From assembly GCF_024612015.1 (NCBI RefSeq), contig NZ_CP102512.1, positions 7,502,001-7,566,000 of the forward strand: a stretch of DNA of 64,000 nt. The letters run 5' to 3'. The notes below the pieces were generated by a model. That model was given only the letters and a program-made list of their open reading frames with translations, ran no database searches and had not been told where the DNA came from. Positions within the stretch are counted from its first letter, which is position 1. Every line of letters begins with the position of its first letter. The stretch is from Streptomyces sp. CA-210063. Lineage in GTDB: Bacteria; Actinomycetota; Actinomycetes; Streptomycetales; Streptomycetaceae. The position numbers were made by a program, and so were the translations under genes. Shown one piece after another: positions 16,119 to 26,242 of the stretch.

Positions 16119-18866
16119 CTACGCGTCGCCGCCGGCCGCTCCCGGGTCCGCCGCCGACACGTCGAGCAGCTGGTAGCGGTCGATCGCCTGCTTCAGCAGT
16201 GAGCGGTCGACCTTGCCCTCGCGGGCCAGTTCGGTCAGCACCGCGACCACGATCGACTGGGCGTCGATGTGGAAGAAGCGCCGGGCCGCGCCCCGGGTGT
16301 CCGCGAAGCCGAAGCCGTCCGCGCCCAGCGACTGGTACGTGCCCGGCACCCACCGCGAGATCTGGTCCGGCACCGACCGCATCCAGTCGGAGACGGCCAC
16401 GAACGGACCCTCGGAGCCGCTCAGCTTCCGCGTCACGTACGGGGCCTGCTGCTCCTCCTCGGGGTGCAGCAGATTGTGCCGCTCCACCTCGACCGCCTCG
16501 CGGCGCAGCTCGTTCCAGGACGTCGCCGACCAGACGTCCGCCTTCACGTTCCAGTCGGCGGCCAGGATCCGCTGCGCCTCGACCGCCCACGGCACCGCGA
16601 CACCGGAGGCGATGATCTGCGCGGGGATCGCGCCCGACTCGCCGGCCCCGATGCGGTGGATGCCCTTGAGGATGCCCTCGACGTCCACGTCCGCCGGCTC
16701 GGCCGGGTGCTGGATCGGCTCGTTGTAGACGGTGAGGTAGTAGAAGACGTCCTCGCCCGGCTTGCCGTCGGCGGTCTCCCCGTACATCCGGCGCAGACCG
16801 TCCCTCACGATGTGCGCGATCTCGTACCCGTACGCCGGGTCGTACGCGACACAGCCCGGGTTCGTCGAGGCGAGCAGCTGCGAGTGCCCGTCCGCGTGCT
16901 GGAGACCCTCACCGGTCAGCGTCGTACGGCCGGCGGTCGCACCGAGGACGAACCCGCGCGCCAGCTGGTCGGACATCTGCCAGAACTGGTCACCGGTGCG
17001 CTGGAAACCGAACATCGAGTAGAAGACGTAGACCGGGATGAGCGGCTCGCCGTGCGTCGCGTACGCCGAACCGGCCGCGATCAGCGAGGCCGTGCAGCCC
17101 GCCTCGGAGATGCCGTCGTGCAGCATCTGCCCGGTCGGCGACTCCTTGTACGCGAGCAGCAGATCGCGGTCGACCGCCTCGTACTGCTGGCCGAGCGGGT
17201 TGTAGATCTTCGCGCTCGGGAAGAACGAGTCCATGCCGAAGGTGCGGTACTCGTCGGGCGCGATCAGCACGAACCGCCTGCCGATCTCCTTGTCCCGCAT
17301 GAGGTCCTTCAGCAGCCGTACGAACGCCATGGTCGTGGCGATCGACTGCTGACCGGAGCCCTTCTTCACACTCGCGTACGTCTTGTCCTCGGGCAGGGCC
17401 AGCGGCTTGGCGCGCACGACACGCGTCGGGACGTACCCGCCGAGCCCCTTGCGGCGGTCGTGCATGTACTGGATCTCCTCCGAGTCCCGCCCCGGGTGGT
17501 AGTACGGCGGCGCGCCGGACTCCAGCTCCTTGTCGGAGATGGGCAGGTGGAGGCGGTCGCGGAAGCCCTTGAGGTCGGCGACCGTCAGTTTCTTCATCTG
17601 GTGCGTGGCGTTGCGGCCCTCGAAGTTCGGGCCCAGCGTCCAGCCCTTGACCGTCTTCGCCAGGATGACCGTCGGCTGGCCCTTGTGCTCGTGGGCCGCC
17701 TTGTACGCCGCGTAGATCTTGCGGTGGTCGTGACCGCCGCGGCCCAGGTGCAGGATCTGGTCGTCGGTCATGTTCTCGACCATCGCGCGCAGCCGCTGGT
17801 CGTCGCCGAAGAAGTGGTCGCGGATGTACGCGCCGGTCTCGGTGGCGTACGTCTGGAACTGGCCGTCCGGCGTGGTGTTCATCCGGTTCACCAGCACACC
17901 GTCGCGGTCCTGCGCGAGCAGCGGGTCCCACGTCCGGTCCCAGACCAGCTTGATCACGTTCCAGCCGGCGCCCCGGAAGACCGACTCCAGCTCCTGGATG
18001 ACCTTGCCGTTGCCGCGCACCGGGCCGTCGAGGCGCTGGAGGTTGCAGTTGACGACGAAGGTCAGGTTGTCGAGGCCCTCGCGGGCGGCGATCGTGAGCT
18101 GGCCGAGCGACTCCGGCTCGTCCATCTCGCCGTCGCCGAGGAACGCCCAGACGTGGGACTTGGAGGTGTCCGCGATGCCGCGCGCCTCCATGTACCGGTT
18201 CATCCGCGCCTGGAAGATCGCGCCCAGCGGACCGAGGCCCATGGACACGGTCGGGAACTCCCAGAAGTCCGGCATCAGCCGCGGGTGCGGGTAGCTGGAC
18301 AGGCCGTACGGCGCCTTCGACTTCTCCTGGCGGAAGGCGTCGAGCTGCGGCTCGCCCAGCCGGTCGAGGAGGAACGCGCGGGCGTAGATGCCCGGGGAGG
18401 CGTGCCCCTGGAAGAAGATCTGGTCGCCGCCGTCGCCCTCGTCCTTGCCCCGGAAGAAGTGGTTGAAGCCCACGTCGTAGAGGGAGGCGGAGGACGCGAA
18501 GGTCGCGATGTGGCCGCCGACGCCGATGCCGGGCCGCTGGGCGCGCGACACCATGACGGCGGCGTTCCACCGGGTCGCGTTGAGGATCTTCCGCTCGATC
18601 TCCTCGTTGCCCGGGAAGAACGGCTCGCTCTTGGTGGGGATGGTGTTGATGTAGTCCGTGCTGCGCATCTCGGGCACGGCCACGCGCTTCTCGCGGGCCC
18701 GCTCGATGAGCCGGAGCATCAGGTAGCGCGCGCGCTCACGGCCGCGCTGGTCCACCGCGGCGTCGAGCGAGTCGAGCCACTCCTGGGTCTCCTCGGGATC
18801 GAAGTCAGGGACCTGACTCGGAAGGCCGCCAATGATGATCGGATTGCGATCGGATCCGGAAGCCAC
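16119..18866 (-). CDS. aceE: Pyruvate dehydrogenase E1, homodimeric type
   Basis: 915 residues, the normal size of the single-chain E1 found in Actinobacteria and gamma-proteobacteria. E1 uses thiamine diphosphate to decarboxylate pyruvate and load acetyl onto the lipoyl domain of E2. The TPP/Mg motif [10 protein letters not shown] is at about residue 244. Other family landmarks are [22 protein letters not shown] and [19 protein letters not shown] 18866 begins [19 protein letters not shown]2/E3 genes are not adjacent, as is usual in streptomycetes. Its acetyl-CoA product feeds the fab operon about 13 kb away. A 400-base upstream gap with two dyads suggests real promoter control. Confidence 0.97.
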   Translation of the reverse strand: MASGSDRNPIIIGGLPSQVPDFDPEETQEWLDSLDAAVDQRGRERARYLMLRLIERAREKRVAVPEMRSTDYINTIPTKSEPFFPGNEEIERKILNATRWNAAVMVSRAQRPGIGVGGHIATFASSASLYDVGFNHFFRGKDEGDGGDQIFFQGHASPGIYARAFLLDRLGEPQLDAFRQEKSKAPYGLSSYPHPRLMPDFWEFPTVSMGLGPLGAIFQARMNRYMEARGIADTSKSHVWAFLGDGEMDEPESLGQLTIAAREGLDNLTFVVNCNLQRLDGPVRGNGKVIQELESVFRGAGWNVIKLVWDRTWDPLLAQDRDGVLVNRMNTTPDGQFQTYATETGAYIRDHFFGDDQRLRAMVENMTDDQILHLGRGGHDHRKIYAAYKAAHEHKGQPTVILAKTVKGWTLGPNFEGRNATHQMKKLTVADLKGFRDRLHLPISDKELESGAPPYYHPGRDSEEIQYMHDRRKGLGGYVPTRVVRAKPLALPEDKTYASVKKGSGQQSIATTMAFVRLLKDLMRDKEIGRRFVLIAPDEYRTFGMDSFFPSAKIYNPLGQQYEAVDRDLLLAYKESPTGQMLHDGISEAGCTASLIAAGSAYATHGEPLIPVYVFYSMFGFQRTGDQFWQMSDQLARGFVLGATAGRTTLTGEGLQHADGHSQLLASTNPGCVAYDPAYGYEIAHIVRDGLRRMYGETADGKPGEDVFYYLTVYNEPIQHPAEPADVDVEGILKGIHRIGAGESGAIPAQIIASGVAVPWAVEAQRILAADWNVKADVWSATSWNELRREAVEVERHNLLHPEEEQQAPYVTRKLSGSEGPFVAVSDWMRSVPDQISRWVPGTYQSLGADGFGFADTRGAARRFFHIDAQSIVVAVLTELAREGKVDRSLLKQAIDRYQLLDVSAADPGAAGGDA

Positions 18867-19269
18867 GCTGTTCCTTAGCTGTCAGAGGGCCGCTCTTCAG
18901 GGTGTTCCATAGGTGTCTGCACCGTCCCCCATCGTGTACCTCGGGGGCCAAAACGTCATCTCTACCGAGAGGTAACCCGGGCGGTTACTTGCTCGACAAA
19001 GGTAGTAAAGGTATTCGATGCTCGTACCCCCGGATGGTTGCCGAATACGCAAAACGGGCAGAACGGTGTGGTGTGCGTCACGCGAGGCTGTGAATCGGCG
19101 TAGAGAGTTGCGGTGACACCGCCCGGATCGTCACCGTTTCGGCGGTCTGGAAGGCTGGGTACTTGCGCGATCCGTCCCGCCCGTGTGGACTACGGCCAAC
19201 GCTTCGCGCACGCGCGTGGCTGAACTTCCCCGGGGGCAACCCCACCCGAACATGATCAGGAGGCAACCC
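18867..19269. promoter_or_regulatory. aceE / DUF3052 divergent control region
   Basis: 403 bases without a gene. Two inverted repeats stand out. GTAACC/GGTTAC with a 5-base gap lies at 18972-18988, about 106 bases upstream of the aceE start and probably its operator. CGGTGAC/GTCACCG with a 12-base gap lies at 19111-19136, nearer the DUF3052 gene. The A/T-rich stretch 18996-19016 (GACAAAGGTAGTAAAGG) is atypical for the region and may hold promoter elements. A strong ribosome site AGGAGG (19258-19263) ends the gap. Confidence 0.5.
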
Positions 19270-19710
19270 GTGAGCGCGACCGCGGACCACGCGGAGGAGC
19301 GGACGAACCCTGCCGCGAGGCTGGGGTTCCAGCCCGAGCAGGTGGTCCAGGAGATCGGCTACGACGACGATGTCGACCAGGAGCTCCGCGAGTCCATCGA
19401 GGAAGTCGTAGGCAGTGAGCTCGTCGACGAGGACTACGACGACGTGGCCGATGCCATCGTCCTGTGGTTCCGCGACGACGACGGCGACCTGACCGACGTA
19501 CTGGTGGACGCCACCACGTACATCGAGGAGGGTGGCTCGATCCTGCTGCTGACGCCCAAGACCGGGCGGGACGGCTATGTGGAGCCCAGCGACATCTCCG
19601 AAGCCGCGACGACCGCGGGGCTGTCCGCGTCGAAGAGCGTCAGCGTCGGCAAGGACTGGAGTGGCAGCCGACTGGTGACGCCGAAGGCGGCGAAGTCCGG
19701 CAAGAAGTGA
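19270..19710 (+). CDS. DUF3052 family protein
   Basis: 146 residues, very acidic in the first half (QEIGYDDDVDQELRESIEEVVGSELVDEDYDDV). The family is conserved across Actinobacteria, often next to aceE; the second half (DVLVDATTYIEEGGSILLLTPKTGRDGYVEPSDISEAA) looks like a Rossmann-type small domain, and the tail is basic (TPKAAKSGKK). GTG 19270 is the start: AGGAGG lies 6 bases upstream, and the upstream in-frame codons lack a ribosome site. Divergent from aceE, which hints at coordinated expression. Function unknown; cytoplasmic. Confidence 0.88.
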   Translation: MSATADHAEERTNPAARLGFQPEQVVQEIGYDDDVDQELRESIEEVVGSELVDEDYDDVADAIVLWFRDDDGDLTDVLVDATTYIEEGGSILLLTPKTGRDGYVEPSDISEAATTAGLSASKSVSVGKDWSGSRLVTPKAAKSGKK

Positions 19711-19777
19711 GTTTCAAGTTCGCCTGAGAGCTCGATGGGTCCTGTGCGATGGCGGCTGCGGCCCCGTCGTGGCTTGT

Positions 19778-19799
19778 CGCACAGTTCCCCGCGCCCCTG
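19778..19799 (-). repeat. Interspersed palindromic element, copy 5
   Basis: TCGCACAGTTCCCCGCGCCC, one base off the consensus. It merges on its right into the long hairpin 19791-19836. Confidence 0.85.
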
Positions 19800-19836
19800 G
19801 ACGGTGCCCCTTCGGGGCGACCGTCCAGGGGCGCGC
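19791..19836 (+). terminator. Long hairpin after DUF3052 gene
   Basis: CGCGCCCCTGGACGGT pairs with ACCGTCCAGGGGCGCG (16 bp), continued by GCCCC/GGGGC with one bulged G. The stem is over 20 bp with a 3-base loop. It uses the end of repeat copy 5 as its left arm. Likely the terminator of the DUF3052 gene, 80 bases past its stop. Confidence 0.75.
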
Positions 19837-19904
19837 CGTTTCTCCCGGCGATCTCTGCGTAGGCTGGGCCACCCGAACAGTCCATGAAGGGACGCAGGAG
19901 AATC

Positions 19905-20363
19905 ATGGCGATCCAGGTCGGCGACAAGGCCCCCGACTTCGAACTCAAGGACAACCACGGCGCCACCGTGAAGCTCTCGGACTTCCGGGGCGAGAAGAAC
20001 GTGGTGGTGCTCTTCTACCCGTTCGCGTTCACCGGCGTCTGCACCGGGGAGCTGTGCGAGCTGCGCGACAACCTGCCGAAGTTCGTGAACGACGACGTAC
20101 AGCTGCTGGCCGTGTCGAACGACTCGATCCACACGCTGCGGGTCTTCGGGGAGCAGGAGGGCCTTGAGTACCCGCTGCTGTCGGACTTCTGGCCGCACGG
20201 CGAGGTCTCCCGGGCGTACGGCGTGTTCGACGCGGACAAGGGCTGCGCGGTGCGCGGCACGTTCATCATCGACAAGGAGGGCGTCGTCCGTTGGTCGGTC
20301 GTCAACGCCCTTCCGGACGCCCGCGACCTGAACGAGTACGTCGCCGCCCTCGACACCCTGTGA
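19905..20363 (+). CDS. AhpE-type peroxiredoxin
   Basis: 152 residues, thioredoxin fold. Peroxidatic Cys46 sits in the [15 protein letters not shown] motif with the conserved Thr43; Cys51 follows five residues later and is not a typical resolving position. This matches the AhpE/one-cysteine group of actinobacteria, which reduces peroxides and peroxynitrite with thioredoxin- or mycoredoxin-like donors. ATG 19905 has CAGGAG 4 bases upstream. Its place just before the ter genes suggests a common oxidative or metal stress context (inference). Confidence 0.93.
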   Translation: MAIQVGDKAPDFELKDNHGATVKLSDFRGEKNVVVLFYPFAFTGVCTGELCELRDNLPKFVNDDVQLLAVSNDSIHTLRVFGEQEGLEYPLLSDFWPHGEVSRAYGVFDADKGCAVRGTFIIDKEGVVRWSVVNALPDARDLNEYVAALDTL

Positions 20364-20475
20364 TTCTTCGGTTCCAGGGCCTGCGAGGAACGGGAACCCG
20401 TCACTAGGATCGACACGTTGATCCGATACCAACGCACGACGGGGCTCCCCGCCCCTGACTATCAAGGGAGGACTC

Positions 20476-21051
20476 GTGGGAGTCAGCCTCAGCAAGGGCG
20501 GCAACGTATCGCTGACCAAGGAGGCACCGGGCCTGACCGCGGTCATCGTCGGTCTTGGGTGGGACATCCGCACCACGACCGGCACCGACTTCGACCTCGA
20601 CGCCAGTGCTCTGCTGCTGGAATCGTCCGGCAAGGTCAGCAGCGACGCCAACTTCGTCTTCTTCAACAACCTCAAGAGCCCCGACGGCTCGGTCGAGCAC
20701 ACCGGTGACAACCTCACCGGTGAGGGCGAGGGCGACGACGAGCAGATCAAGGTCAATCTCGCGGGCGTCCCGGCAGAGATCGAGAAGATCGTCTTCCCCG
20801 TCTCGATCTACGACGCCGAGAACCGTCAGCAGTCCTTCGGCCAGGTCCGCAACGCCTTCATCCGGGTGGCGAACCAGGCCGGCGGTGCCGAGATCGCACG
20901 GTACGACCTCTCCGAGGACGCCTCCACCGAGACCGCCATGGTCTTCGGCGAGCTGTACCGGCACGGTGCCGAGTGGAAGTTCCGCGCCATCGGCCAGGGC
21001 TACGCCTCGGGCCTGCGCGGTATCGCCCAGGACTTCGGTGTGAACGTCTGA
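20476..21051 (+). CDS. terD: TerD-family stress protein, copy 1
   Basis: 191 residues, one TerD domain over the whole length. Calcium-binding features are present: [10 protein letters not shown] and the acidic loop [13 protein letters not shown]. It opens [14 protein letters not shown] as TerD/TerE/TerZ proteins do. GTG 20476 is preceded by GGGAGGACTC. TerD proteins bind Ca2+ and are tied to tellurite, phage and envelope stress, and in Streptomyces to development; the exact mechanism is unknown. First of a tandem pair, 161 bases before its twin. Confidence 0.95.
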   Translation: MGVSLSKGGNVSLTKEAPGLTAVIVGLGWDIRTTTGTDFDLDASALLLESSGKVSSDANFVFFNNLKSPDGSVEHTGDNLTGEGEGDDEQIKVNLAGVPAEIEKIVFPVSIYDAENRQQSFGQVRNAFIRVANQAGGAEIARYDLSEDASTETAMVFGELYRHGAEWKFRAIGQGYASGLRGIAQDFGVNV

Positions 21052-21212
21052 GCCACCGGGGAAGACCCACTGGGCTCACCACGTCCGGCGCCGCTGTCAT
21101 CAACGACCGCGGCGCCGGTCGCGCTCGTACGACGTGGGCGGACGGCCCGCGCGTACGACCACAACTGAACAGCTGAGCAACTGAAGCTCGAAAATCGGGG
21201 AGGACCAGCACC

Positions 21213-21788
21213 ATGGGCGTCACACTCGCCAAGGGAGGCAATGTCTCCCTCTCCAAGGCCGCGCCGAACCTCACTCAGGTGATGGTCGGGCTCGGCTGGG
21301 ACGTCCGGACCACCACCGGAGCCCCATTCGATCTCGACGCCAGCGCCCTGCTCTGCCAGGGCGGCCGGGTGCTGGGGGACGAGTGGTTCGTCTTCTACAA
21401 CAACCTCAAGAGCCCCGAGGGCTCGGTCGAGCACACCGGTGACAACCTCACCGGTGAGGGCGACGGCGACGACGAGTCGCTCATCGTCGACCTCTCCAAG
21501 GTGCCGGCCACCGTCGACAAGATCGTCTTCCCGGTCTCCATCCATGACGCGGAGAACCGCGGCCAGGCCTTCGGCCAGGTCAGCAACGCCTTCATCCGCG
21601 TGGTCAACCAGGCCGACGGCCAGGAACTCGCCCGCTACGACCTCTCCGAGGACGCTTCCACCGAGACCGCGATGATCTTCGGGGAGGTCTACCGCTATGG
21701 CGGGGAGTGGAAGTTCCGCGCGGTGGGACAGGGGTACGCGTCCGGTCTGCGGGGCATCGCACTCGACTTCGGAGTCAATGTCTCGTAG
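21213..21788 (+). CDS. terD: TerD-family stress protein, copy 2
   Basis: 191 residues, the same length as copy 1 and closely similar along its entire length, with shared [22 protein letters not shown] and [13 protein letters not shown] blocks. That shows a tandem duplication. Calcium loop [13 protein letters not shown] is intact; [13 protein letters not shown] introduces a cysteine absent from copy 1. ATG 21213 has GGGGAGGACC upstream. It precedes the DUF475 membrane protein by 125 bases and is likely part of the same unit. Differences cluster in the surface loops, so the two may bind different partners. Confidence 0.95.
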   Translation: MGVTLAKGGNVSLSKAAPNLTQVMVGLGWDVRTTTGAPFDLDASALLCQGGRVLGDEWFVFYNNLKSPEGSVEHTGDNLTGEGDGDDESLIVDLSKVPATVDKIVFPVSIHDAENRGQAFGQVSNAFIRVVNQADGQELARYDLSEDASTETAMIFGEVYRYGGEWKFRAVGQGYASGLRGIALDFGVNVS

Positions 21789-21913
21789 CGCGATATGCGC
21801 AAAAGCCGGGGCCGTGTGGGGTGCGAGGGGTGCCCGACTAGACTTCGGGTTCAAAAGTTCGTAAAGCCGCGCGCGGCGCGGGGGAACCCCGTACACACAC
21901 GATTGGGTAGCCA

Positions 21914-23056
21914 GTGGTTCTGAAAACCTTCGGCTGGTCGTTCGCGGTCACCGCGCTCGGCTTGGTAGCAGCAGTTCTCTACGGTGGGTGGGCGGCGTTC
22001 GGTGTCGTCGCGATCCTGTCCGTCCTGGAGATCTCGCTGTCCTTCGACAACGCGGTGGTCAACGCCGGGATCCTGAAGAAGATGAATGCCTTCTGGCAGA
22101 AGATCTTCCTCACCATCGGCATCCTGATCGCCGTCTTCGGTATGCGGCTGGTCTTCCCCGTCGTCATCGTCGCCATCAGCGCCAAACTGGGTCCGATCGA
22201 GGCCGTCGACCTGGCGCTCACCGACAAGGACATGTACCAGCAGTACGTGACCGACGCCCACCCGTCGATCGCGGCCTTCGGCGGTATGTTCCTGCTGATG
22301 ATCTTCCTGGACTTCATCTTCGAGGACCGGGACATCAAGTGGCTGGGCTGGCTCGAGCGTCCGCTGTCCAAGCTCGGCAAGATCGACATGCTGTCGGCCT
22401 GCATCGCGATGATCGTCCTGCTGATCACCTCGATGACCTTCGCGACCAACGCCCACCAGCACGGCGGCGCCCACGTCGACAAGGCGCAGACCGTTCTGAT
22501 CTCCGGTCTCGCGGGCCTGATCACCTATCTCGTCGTCGGCGGTCTCTCCGGCTACTTCGAGGGCAAGCTGGAGGAAGAGGAGGAGCGCGAGCACGAGGAG
22601 GAGGAAGCGGCGGAGCGTACGGGCAAGCCGCGTTCGGCCGTCGCCCTCGCGGGCAAGGCCGCGTTCTTCATGTTCCTCTACCTGGAGGTCCTGGACGCGT
22701 CCTTCTCCTTCGACGGTGTCATCGGCGCCTTCGCCATCACCAACGACATCGTCCTGATGGCGCTGGGCCTCGGAATCGGCGCGATGTACGTCCGGTCGCT
22801 GACCGTATACCTGGTCCGCCAGGGCACCCTCGACGACTACGTCTACCTGGAGCACGGCGCGCACTACGCGATCGGCGCCCTCGCCGCGATCCTCCTCGTC
22901 ACCATCCAGTACGAGATCAACGAGTTCATCACCGGTTCCGTCGGTGTCATCCTGATCGCCTGGTCCTTCTGGTCCTCCGTCCGCCGCAACAAGGCGCTGG
23001 CGGCCGCGGAGGGAAAAGCTGACGCCTCCAAGGAGGAGGTCTCCTCCGGGGTGTGA
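21914..23056 (+). CDS. DUF475 / TerC-like membrane protein
   Basis: 380 residues, about nine membrane helices. Two copies of the TerC hallmark are present: LEISLSFDNAVVNAGIL (about 38) and LEVLDASFSFDGVIGAF (about 258). The acidic residues there probably bind metal. A Glu-rich loop (about 218-232) lies on the cytoplasmic side. TerC relatives move or sense Mn2+ or other ions and form membrane complexes with TerD proteins. GTG 21914 starts VVLKTFGWSF. Located between the terD pair and a TerA-like gene, so it is probably the membrane anchor of this Ter system. Confidence 0.9.
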   Translation: MVLKTFGWSFAVTALGLVAAVLYGGWAAFGVVAILSVLEISLSFDNAVVNAGILKKMNAFWQKIFLTIGILIAVFGMRLVFPVVIVAISAKLGPIEAVDLALTDKDMYQQYVTDAHPSIAAFGGMFLLMIFLDFIFEDRDIKWLGWLERPLSKLGKIDMLSACIAMIVLLITSMTFATNAHQHGGAHVDKAQTVLISGLAGLITYLVVGGLSGYFEGKLEEEEEREHEEEEAAERTGKPRSAVALAGKAAFFMFLYLEVLDASFSFDGVIGAFAITNDIVLMALGLGIGAMYVRSLTVYLVRQGTLDDYVYLEHGAHYAIGALAAILLVTIQYEINEFITGSVGVILIAWSFWSSVRRNKALAAAEGKADASKEEVSSGV

Positions 23057-23126
23057 CCCGGAACGCCGGGCCGGTGTGACCGGTTCCGGAGTGTGACGGC
23101 CCTCCGGGTGAGGGAACGCTCTGAGC

Positions 23127-23165
23127 GGGGCGGCCGACGAGGACTCGTCCTCCGTCGGCCGCCCC
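23127..23165 (+). terminator. Hairpin after DUF475/TerC gene
   Basis: GGGGCGGCCGACG (23127-23139) pairs with CGTCGGCCGCCCC (23153-23165); an inner GGAC/GTCC extends the stem. It lies 70 bases after the TerC-like stop. Probably ends or attenuates the terD-terD-terC transcript before the TerA-like gene. Confidence 0.75.
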
Positions 23166-23205
23166 GTGGTGGTTGACGCGACGACACGGCAGTTGTGGGG
23201 CGGGC

Positions 23206-23946
23206 ATGAGTTTCCTGGACAACCTCTGGCGCGGGCGGGCCACGGAGTTCGACGCGGGCAACGCGGCGACCAACGCGATCGAGCTGACCAAGCGGCACCA
23301 GAAGGTGTCCCTCAGCAAGCAGAACGCCGCGGCGGGGCACCTGCGCGTCAACCTGTCCTGGCGGATGCGGACGTCCGACATCGGCGGGATGAAGCGGCAG
23401 AGTGTGCTGCGGCACCCCTTCAAGGCGCTCAGGCCGGAGGAGGTGCAGGCGCACAGCCAGAGCATGGTGAACGTCGACCTCGACCTCGGCTGTCTGTATG
23501 AGCTGGCCGACGGGACGAAGGGGGTCGTGCAGCCGCTGGGCGGCTTCCTCGGTGACATCAACGAACCGCCGTACATGCGGCTCAGTGGGGACGACCGGTT
23601 CGGGTCGGGGTCCGGCGAGACGATGTACATCAATCTCGATCACCGCGAGAACTTCAAGCGGATGCTGGTGTTCGTCTACATCTACGACCAGACGCCGGCG
23701 TTCGACCGTACGCACGCGATCGTGACGCTGTATCCGAGCAATGGGCCGCGGATCGAGATAGGCCTGGATGAGAGGCATCCTCAGGCTCGGTCGTGTGCGG
23801 TGGTGATGATCGAGAACGTCAAGGGGGAGATCGTTGTGCGCCGGGAAGTGAAGTTTGTCTATGGCTTTCAGGCGGAGCTTGATCGGTTGTATGGGTGGGG
23901 GTTGCAGTGGGGGCGGGGTTACAAGACCAAGGCTGAGCAGAGGTGA
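23206..23946 (+). CDS. TerA-like tellurium-resistance family protein
   Basis: 246 residues. The centre (VNVDLDLGCLYELADGTKGVVQPLG, then SPPYMRLSGDDRFGSGSGE-type text) is the TerA/TerD-superfamily calcium-binding region. The end (IENVKGEIVVRREVKFVYGFQAELDRLYGWGLQW) is the usual TerA close. About 120 residues shorter than enterobacterial TerA. ATG 23206 (MSFLDNLWRGRATEF) is favoured over the upstream in-frame starts at 23173, which read into the hairpin. Same direction as the ter genes before it. Converges with the tailed TerD gene 51 bases on. Confidence 0.8.
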   Translation: MSFLDNLWRGRATEFDAGNAATNAIELTKRHQKVSLSKQNAAAGHLRVNLSWRMRTSDIGGMKRQSVLRHPFKALRPEEVQAHSQSMVNVDLDLGCLYELADGTKGVVQPLGGFLGDINEPPYMRLSGDDRFGSGSGETMYINLDHRENFKRMLVFVYIYDQTPAFDRTHAIVTLYPSNGPRIEIGLDERHPQARSCAVVMIENVKGEIVVRREVKFVYGFQAELDRLYGWGLQWGRGYKTKAEQR

Positions 23947-23951
23947 GGAAG

Positions 23952-23963
23952 CCCCGCGCCCCT
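23952..23963 (-). repeat. Partial palindromic element
   Basis: Only CCCCGCGCCCCT of the family core is present, without the TCGCGCAGTT half. A decayed or truncated copy between two convergent ter genes. Confidence 0.45.
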
Positions 23964-23997
23964 GAAAGCACCGGGGAGCCCCCTGGTTGCAAGCCCC

Positions 23998-24807
23998 TCA
24001 GCGCCCGATGAACTGCGGCCCCTGCGGGGGTAGGCGGAAGTCGGGGTTCAGGGCCGCCGCTGTGGGCTGGGGGTAGCCGTAGGCCGGGCCGTTGGCCGTG
24101 GCGGGGGTCGGCTGGGGGTAGCCGTAGGCCGGCTGGGACGGGACGCCGGCGGGGGGCTGCTCCGGGGGCAGGGGGGCCGAGATCTCCGGGGCCGGGGGCT
24201 GGGTCGTGGCCGTCTGGTCGGTCGCGGCCGCTGCGGCTGCCGCCGCCTCCGACTCGTCGACCGAGATGCCGAAGTCCGTGGCGAGGCCCTGGAGGCCGTT
24301 GGTGTAACCCTCACCCAGGGCGCGGAACTTCCAGCCGCCGCCGCGACGGTAGAGCTCGCCGCAGATGAGGGCGGTCTCGTCGCCGGTCTCGGGCTTGATG
24401 TCGAAGTACGCCAGCGGTTCGGCCTCGGCGACGGTGGCGTCGTACAGCAGGATGCGCAGGGACCGTACGCGGGCGAAGGAGACGGGGTTCCCGGAGACGT
24501 CGTCGGCGGAGGCCACGAGGAGAATCTGGCCGACGGCGGACTCGACACCCGCCAGATCGGTCTGGATGGTGTCGGTGAGGCCCTCGGCCACACGCTTTTT
24601 GCCGAGCCGCCACACCTTGCCCGAGGGGTGGCGTGGCTGGTTGTAGAAGACGAAGTCCTCGTCGGACCGTACGCGTCCGTCGAGACCGAGGAGCAGCGCC
24701 GAGGCGTCGACGTCCGGGGAGTCCTGACCCGGCGCCCAGCGCAGCACGGCACGGACCGCCGTGGCTTCGATCGGGACGTTCGACCCCTTCAGCATCGCGT
24801 GCGTCAT
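23998..24807 (-). CDS. TerD-family protein with Pro/Ala-rich tail
   Basis: 269 residues. The first ~180 form a TerD domain ([60 protein letters not shown]). The remaining ~85 residues are a disordered tail: an Ala run, then Pro-rich text with two copies of [14 protein letters not shown] motifs (YGYPQP at about 232 and 247). The canonical GDNLTGEG calcium loop of the other two TerDs is not kept. Opposite strand to the rest of the island and divergent from the CitE-like gene, so it may respond to its own signal. The tail may tether it to a partner. Confidence 0.88.
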   Translation of the reverse strand: MTHAMLKGSNVPIEATAVRAVLRWAPGQDSPDVDASALLLGLDGRVRSDEDFVFYNQPRHPSGKVWRLGKKRVAEGLTDTIQTDLAGVESAVGQILLVASADDVSGNPVSFARVRSLRILLYDATVAEAEPLAYFDIKPETGDETALICGELYRRGGGWKFRALGEGYTNGLQGLATDFGISVDESEAAAAAAAATDQTATTQPPAPEISAPLPPEQPPAGVPSQPAYGYPQPTPATANGPAYGYPQPTAAALNPDFRLPPQGPQFIGR

Positions 24808-24996
24808 GCGGTCATCCTGCCCTCTCGGTCCTGGTCACGACAACGCGGGGGCGGCGAACCGTCAGTGGAATCGTCCTGCGCCCGACATGGCCGGGTTACC
24901 AGAACTTCACGCCCGGCGGGAACTGATGTCACACATTTGTACGTACTATTACCGGCCACCATCGCGACGGCCGCCTAGCAGCCACGGGGGAATCAC

Positions 24997-26163
24997 ATGC
25001 GTCATTTCGGGCACATCGCCCCTGAGGAGCGTCAGCGCCTCTTCTACCGGGAGCCTGGTGAGTTCGACGCCGACTCCCCGGCCCGCGTGCTCGCCGCCGC
25101 CCTCGGCGCCACGCTCTACAGCCCGGCCACCCGCGAGCGGCTGGCCGACGACATCGTCAAGCAGGCCGGACGTGGCGTGGTCTCCATGGTGCTGTGCCTG
25201 GAGGACTCGATCGACGACGCGGAGGTCGTGGGCGCCGAGGAGAACCTGGTCCGGCAGTTCGCCGACCTCGCCGGCCGGCCGGACGTCGAGCTTCCGCTGC
25301 TGTTCATCCGGGTCCGCTTCCCCGAGCAGATACCCGACCTCGTCAGCCGTTTCGGCCCGGCGGTACGGCTGCTGTCCGGGTTCGTGTTCCCGAAGTTCAC
25401 CGAGGAGCGGGGCGTCGCGTTCCTGGAGGCGCTCACCGCCGCGGAGTCCGCGAGCGGGCGGCGGCTGTTCGGGATGCCGGTGCTGGAATCGCCCGAGTTG
25501 ATGTACAGGGAGACGCGCGTAGAAGCGCTCCAGGGCATCGCCCACACCGTCGACAAGTACCGCGACCGCGTCCTCGCGCTGCGCCTCGGCGTCACCGACT
25601 TCTGCTCCTCGTACGCGCTGCGCCGCCCGCCCGACATGACCGCGTACGACGTCCAGATCGTCGCCTCCGTGATCGCGGACGTGGTGAACGTGCTGGGGCG
25701 CGCCGACGGCACCGGATTCACGGTCACCGGGCCGGTGTGGGAGTACTTCCGGGTCCAGGAGCGGATGTTCAAGCCACAGCTGCGCACCAGCCCCTTCCTG
25801 GAGAACCGGGCCGGGCGGCTGCGCGAGACGCTCATCGAGCACGCGCTGGACGGTCTGCTGCGCGAGATCTCCCTCGACCAGGCCAACGGGCTGCTCGGCA
25901 AGACCTGCATCCATCCCTCGCACGTACTGCCGGTGCACGCGCTCTCCGTGGTCAGCCACGAGGAGTTCGGCGACGCCGAGGACATCGTGCGGCCCGACCG
26001 CAACGGCGGCGGAGTTCTGCGTTCCGCCTCCCGGAACAAGATGAACGAGGTCAAGCCGCATCGCGCCTGGGCCGAAAGGGTTCTGCAGCGCGCCGAGGTC
26101 TTCGGGGTCGCCAACGAGGACATCGGGTTCGTGGATCTCCTGGCCGCCGGGCTGCCCGACTGA
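24997..26163 (+). CDS. CitE-like / HpcH-HpaI aldolase-family enzyme of Ter module
   Basis: 388 residues, TIM-barrel of the CitE/HpcH group but longer. Metal/substrate residues are visible: CLEDSIDD (about 67-74) and the strand GFVFPKF; a Gly-Arg-Ala-Asp-Gly motif lies at about 238. CitE relatives cleave or form C-C bonds of acyl-CoA or oxo-acids with Mg2+. A CitE-like enzyme of this kind is a known partner of TerD in comparative-genomic work, together with phosphoribosyltransferases and a HAD protein. That is exactly the order here. Actual substrate unknown. Next gene starts 80 bases on. Confidence 0.82.
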   Translation: MRHFGHIAPEERQRLFYREPGEFDADSPARVLAAALGATLYSPATRERLADDIVKQAGRGVVSMVLCLEDSIDDAEVVGAEENLVRQFADLAGRPDVELPLLFIRVRFPEQIPDLVSRFGPAVRLLSGFVFPKFTEERGVAFLEALTAAESASGRRLFGMPVLESPELMYRETRVEALQGIAHTVDKYRDRVLALRLGVTDFCSSYALRRPPDMTAYDVQIVASVIADVVNVLGRADGTGFTVTGPVWEYFRVQERMFKPQLRTSPFLENRAGRLRETLIEHALDGLLREISLDQANGLLGKTCIHPSHVLPVHALSVVSHEEFGDAEDIVRPDRNGGGVLRSASRNKMNEVKPHRAWAERVLQRAEVFGVANEDIGFVDLLAAGLPD

Positions 26164-26242
26164 ACTTTCCGCTCACGCGGCTCATGTACCGACGCCCGTA
26201 TGCACGTCGTACCGTCGTACTGACGTACCGACTAAGGAATCG

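Noticed and set aside
15175..16590. 471-codon ORF extending the K+ channel to 16590
   Set aside because: The added N-terminus crosses the terminator and element copy 4 and runs antisense-frame over the aceE end. The channel begins at ATG 15930.
16269..18878. 869-codon plus-strand ORF opposite aceE
   Set aside because: Fully antisense to aceE, whose protein motifs are complete. The shadow is Arg/Val/Leu-rich with no family signature.
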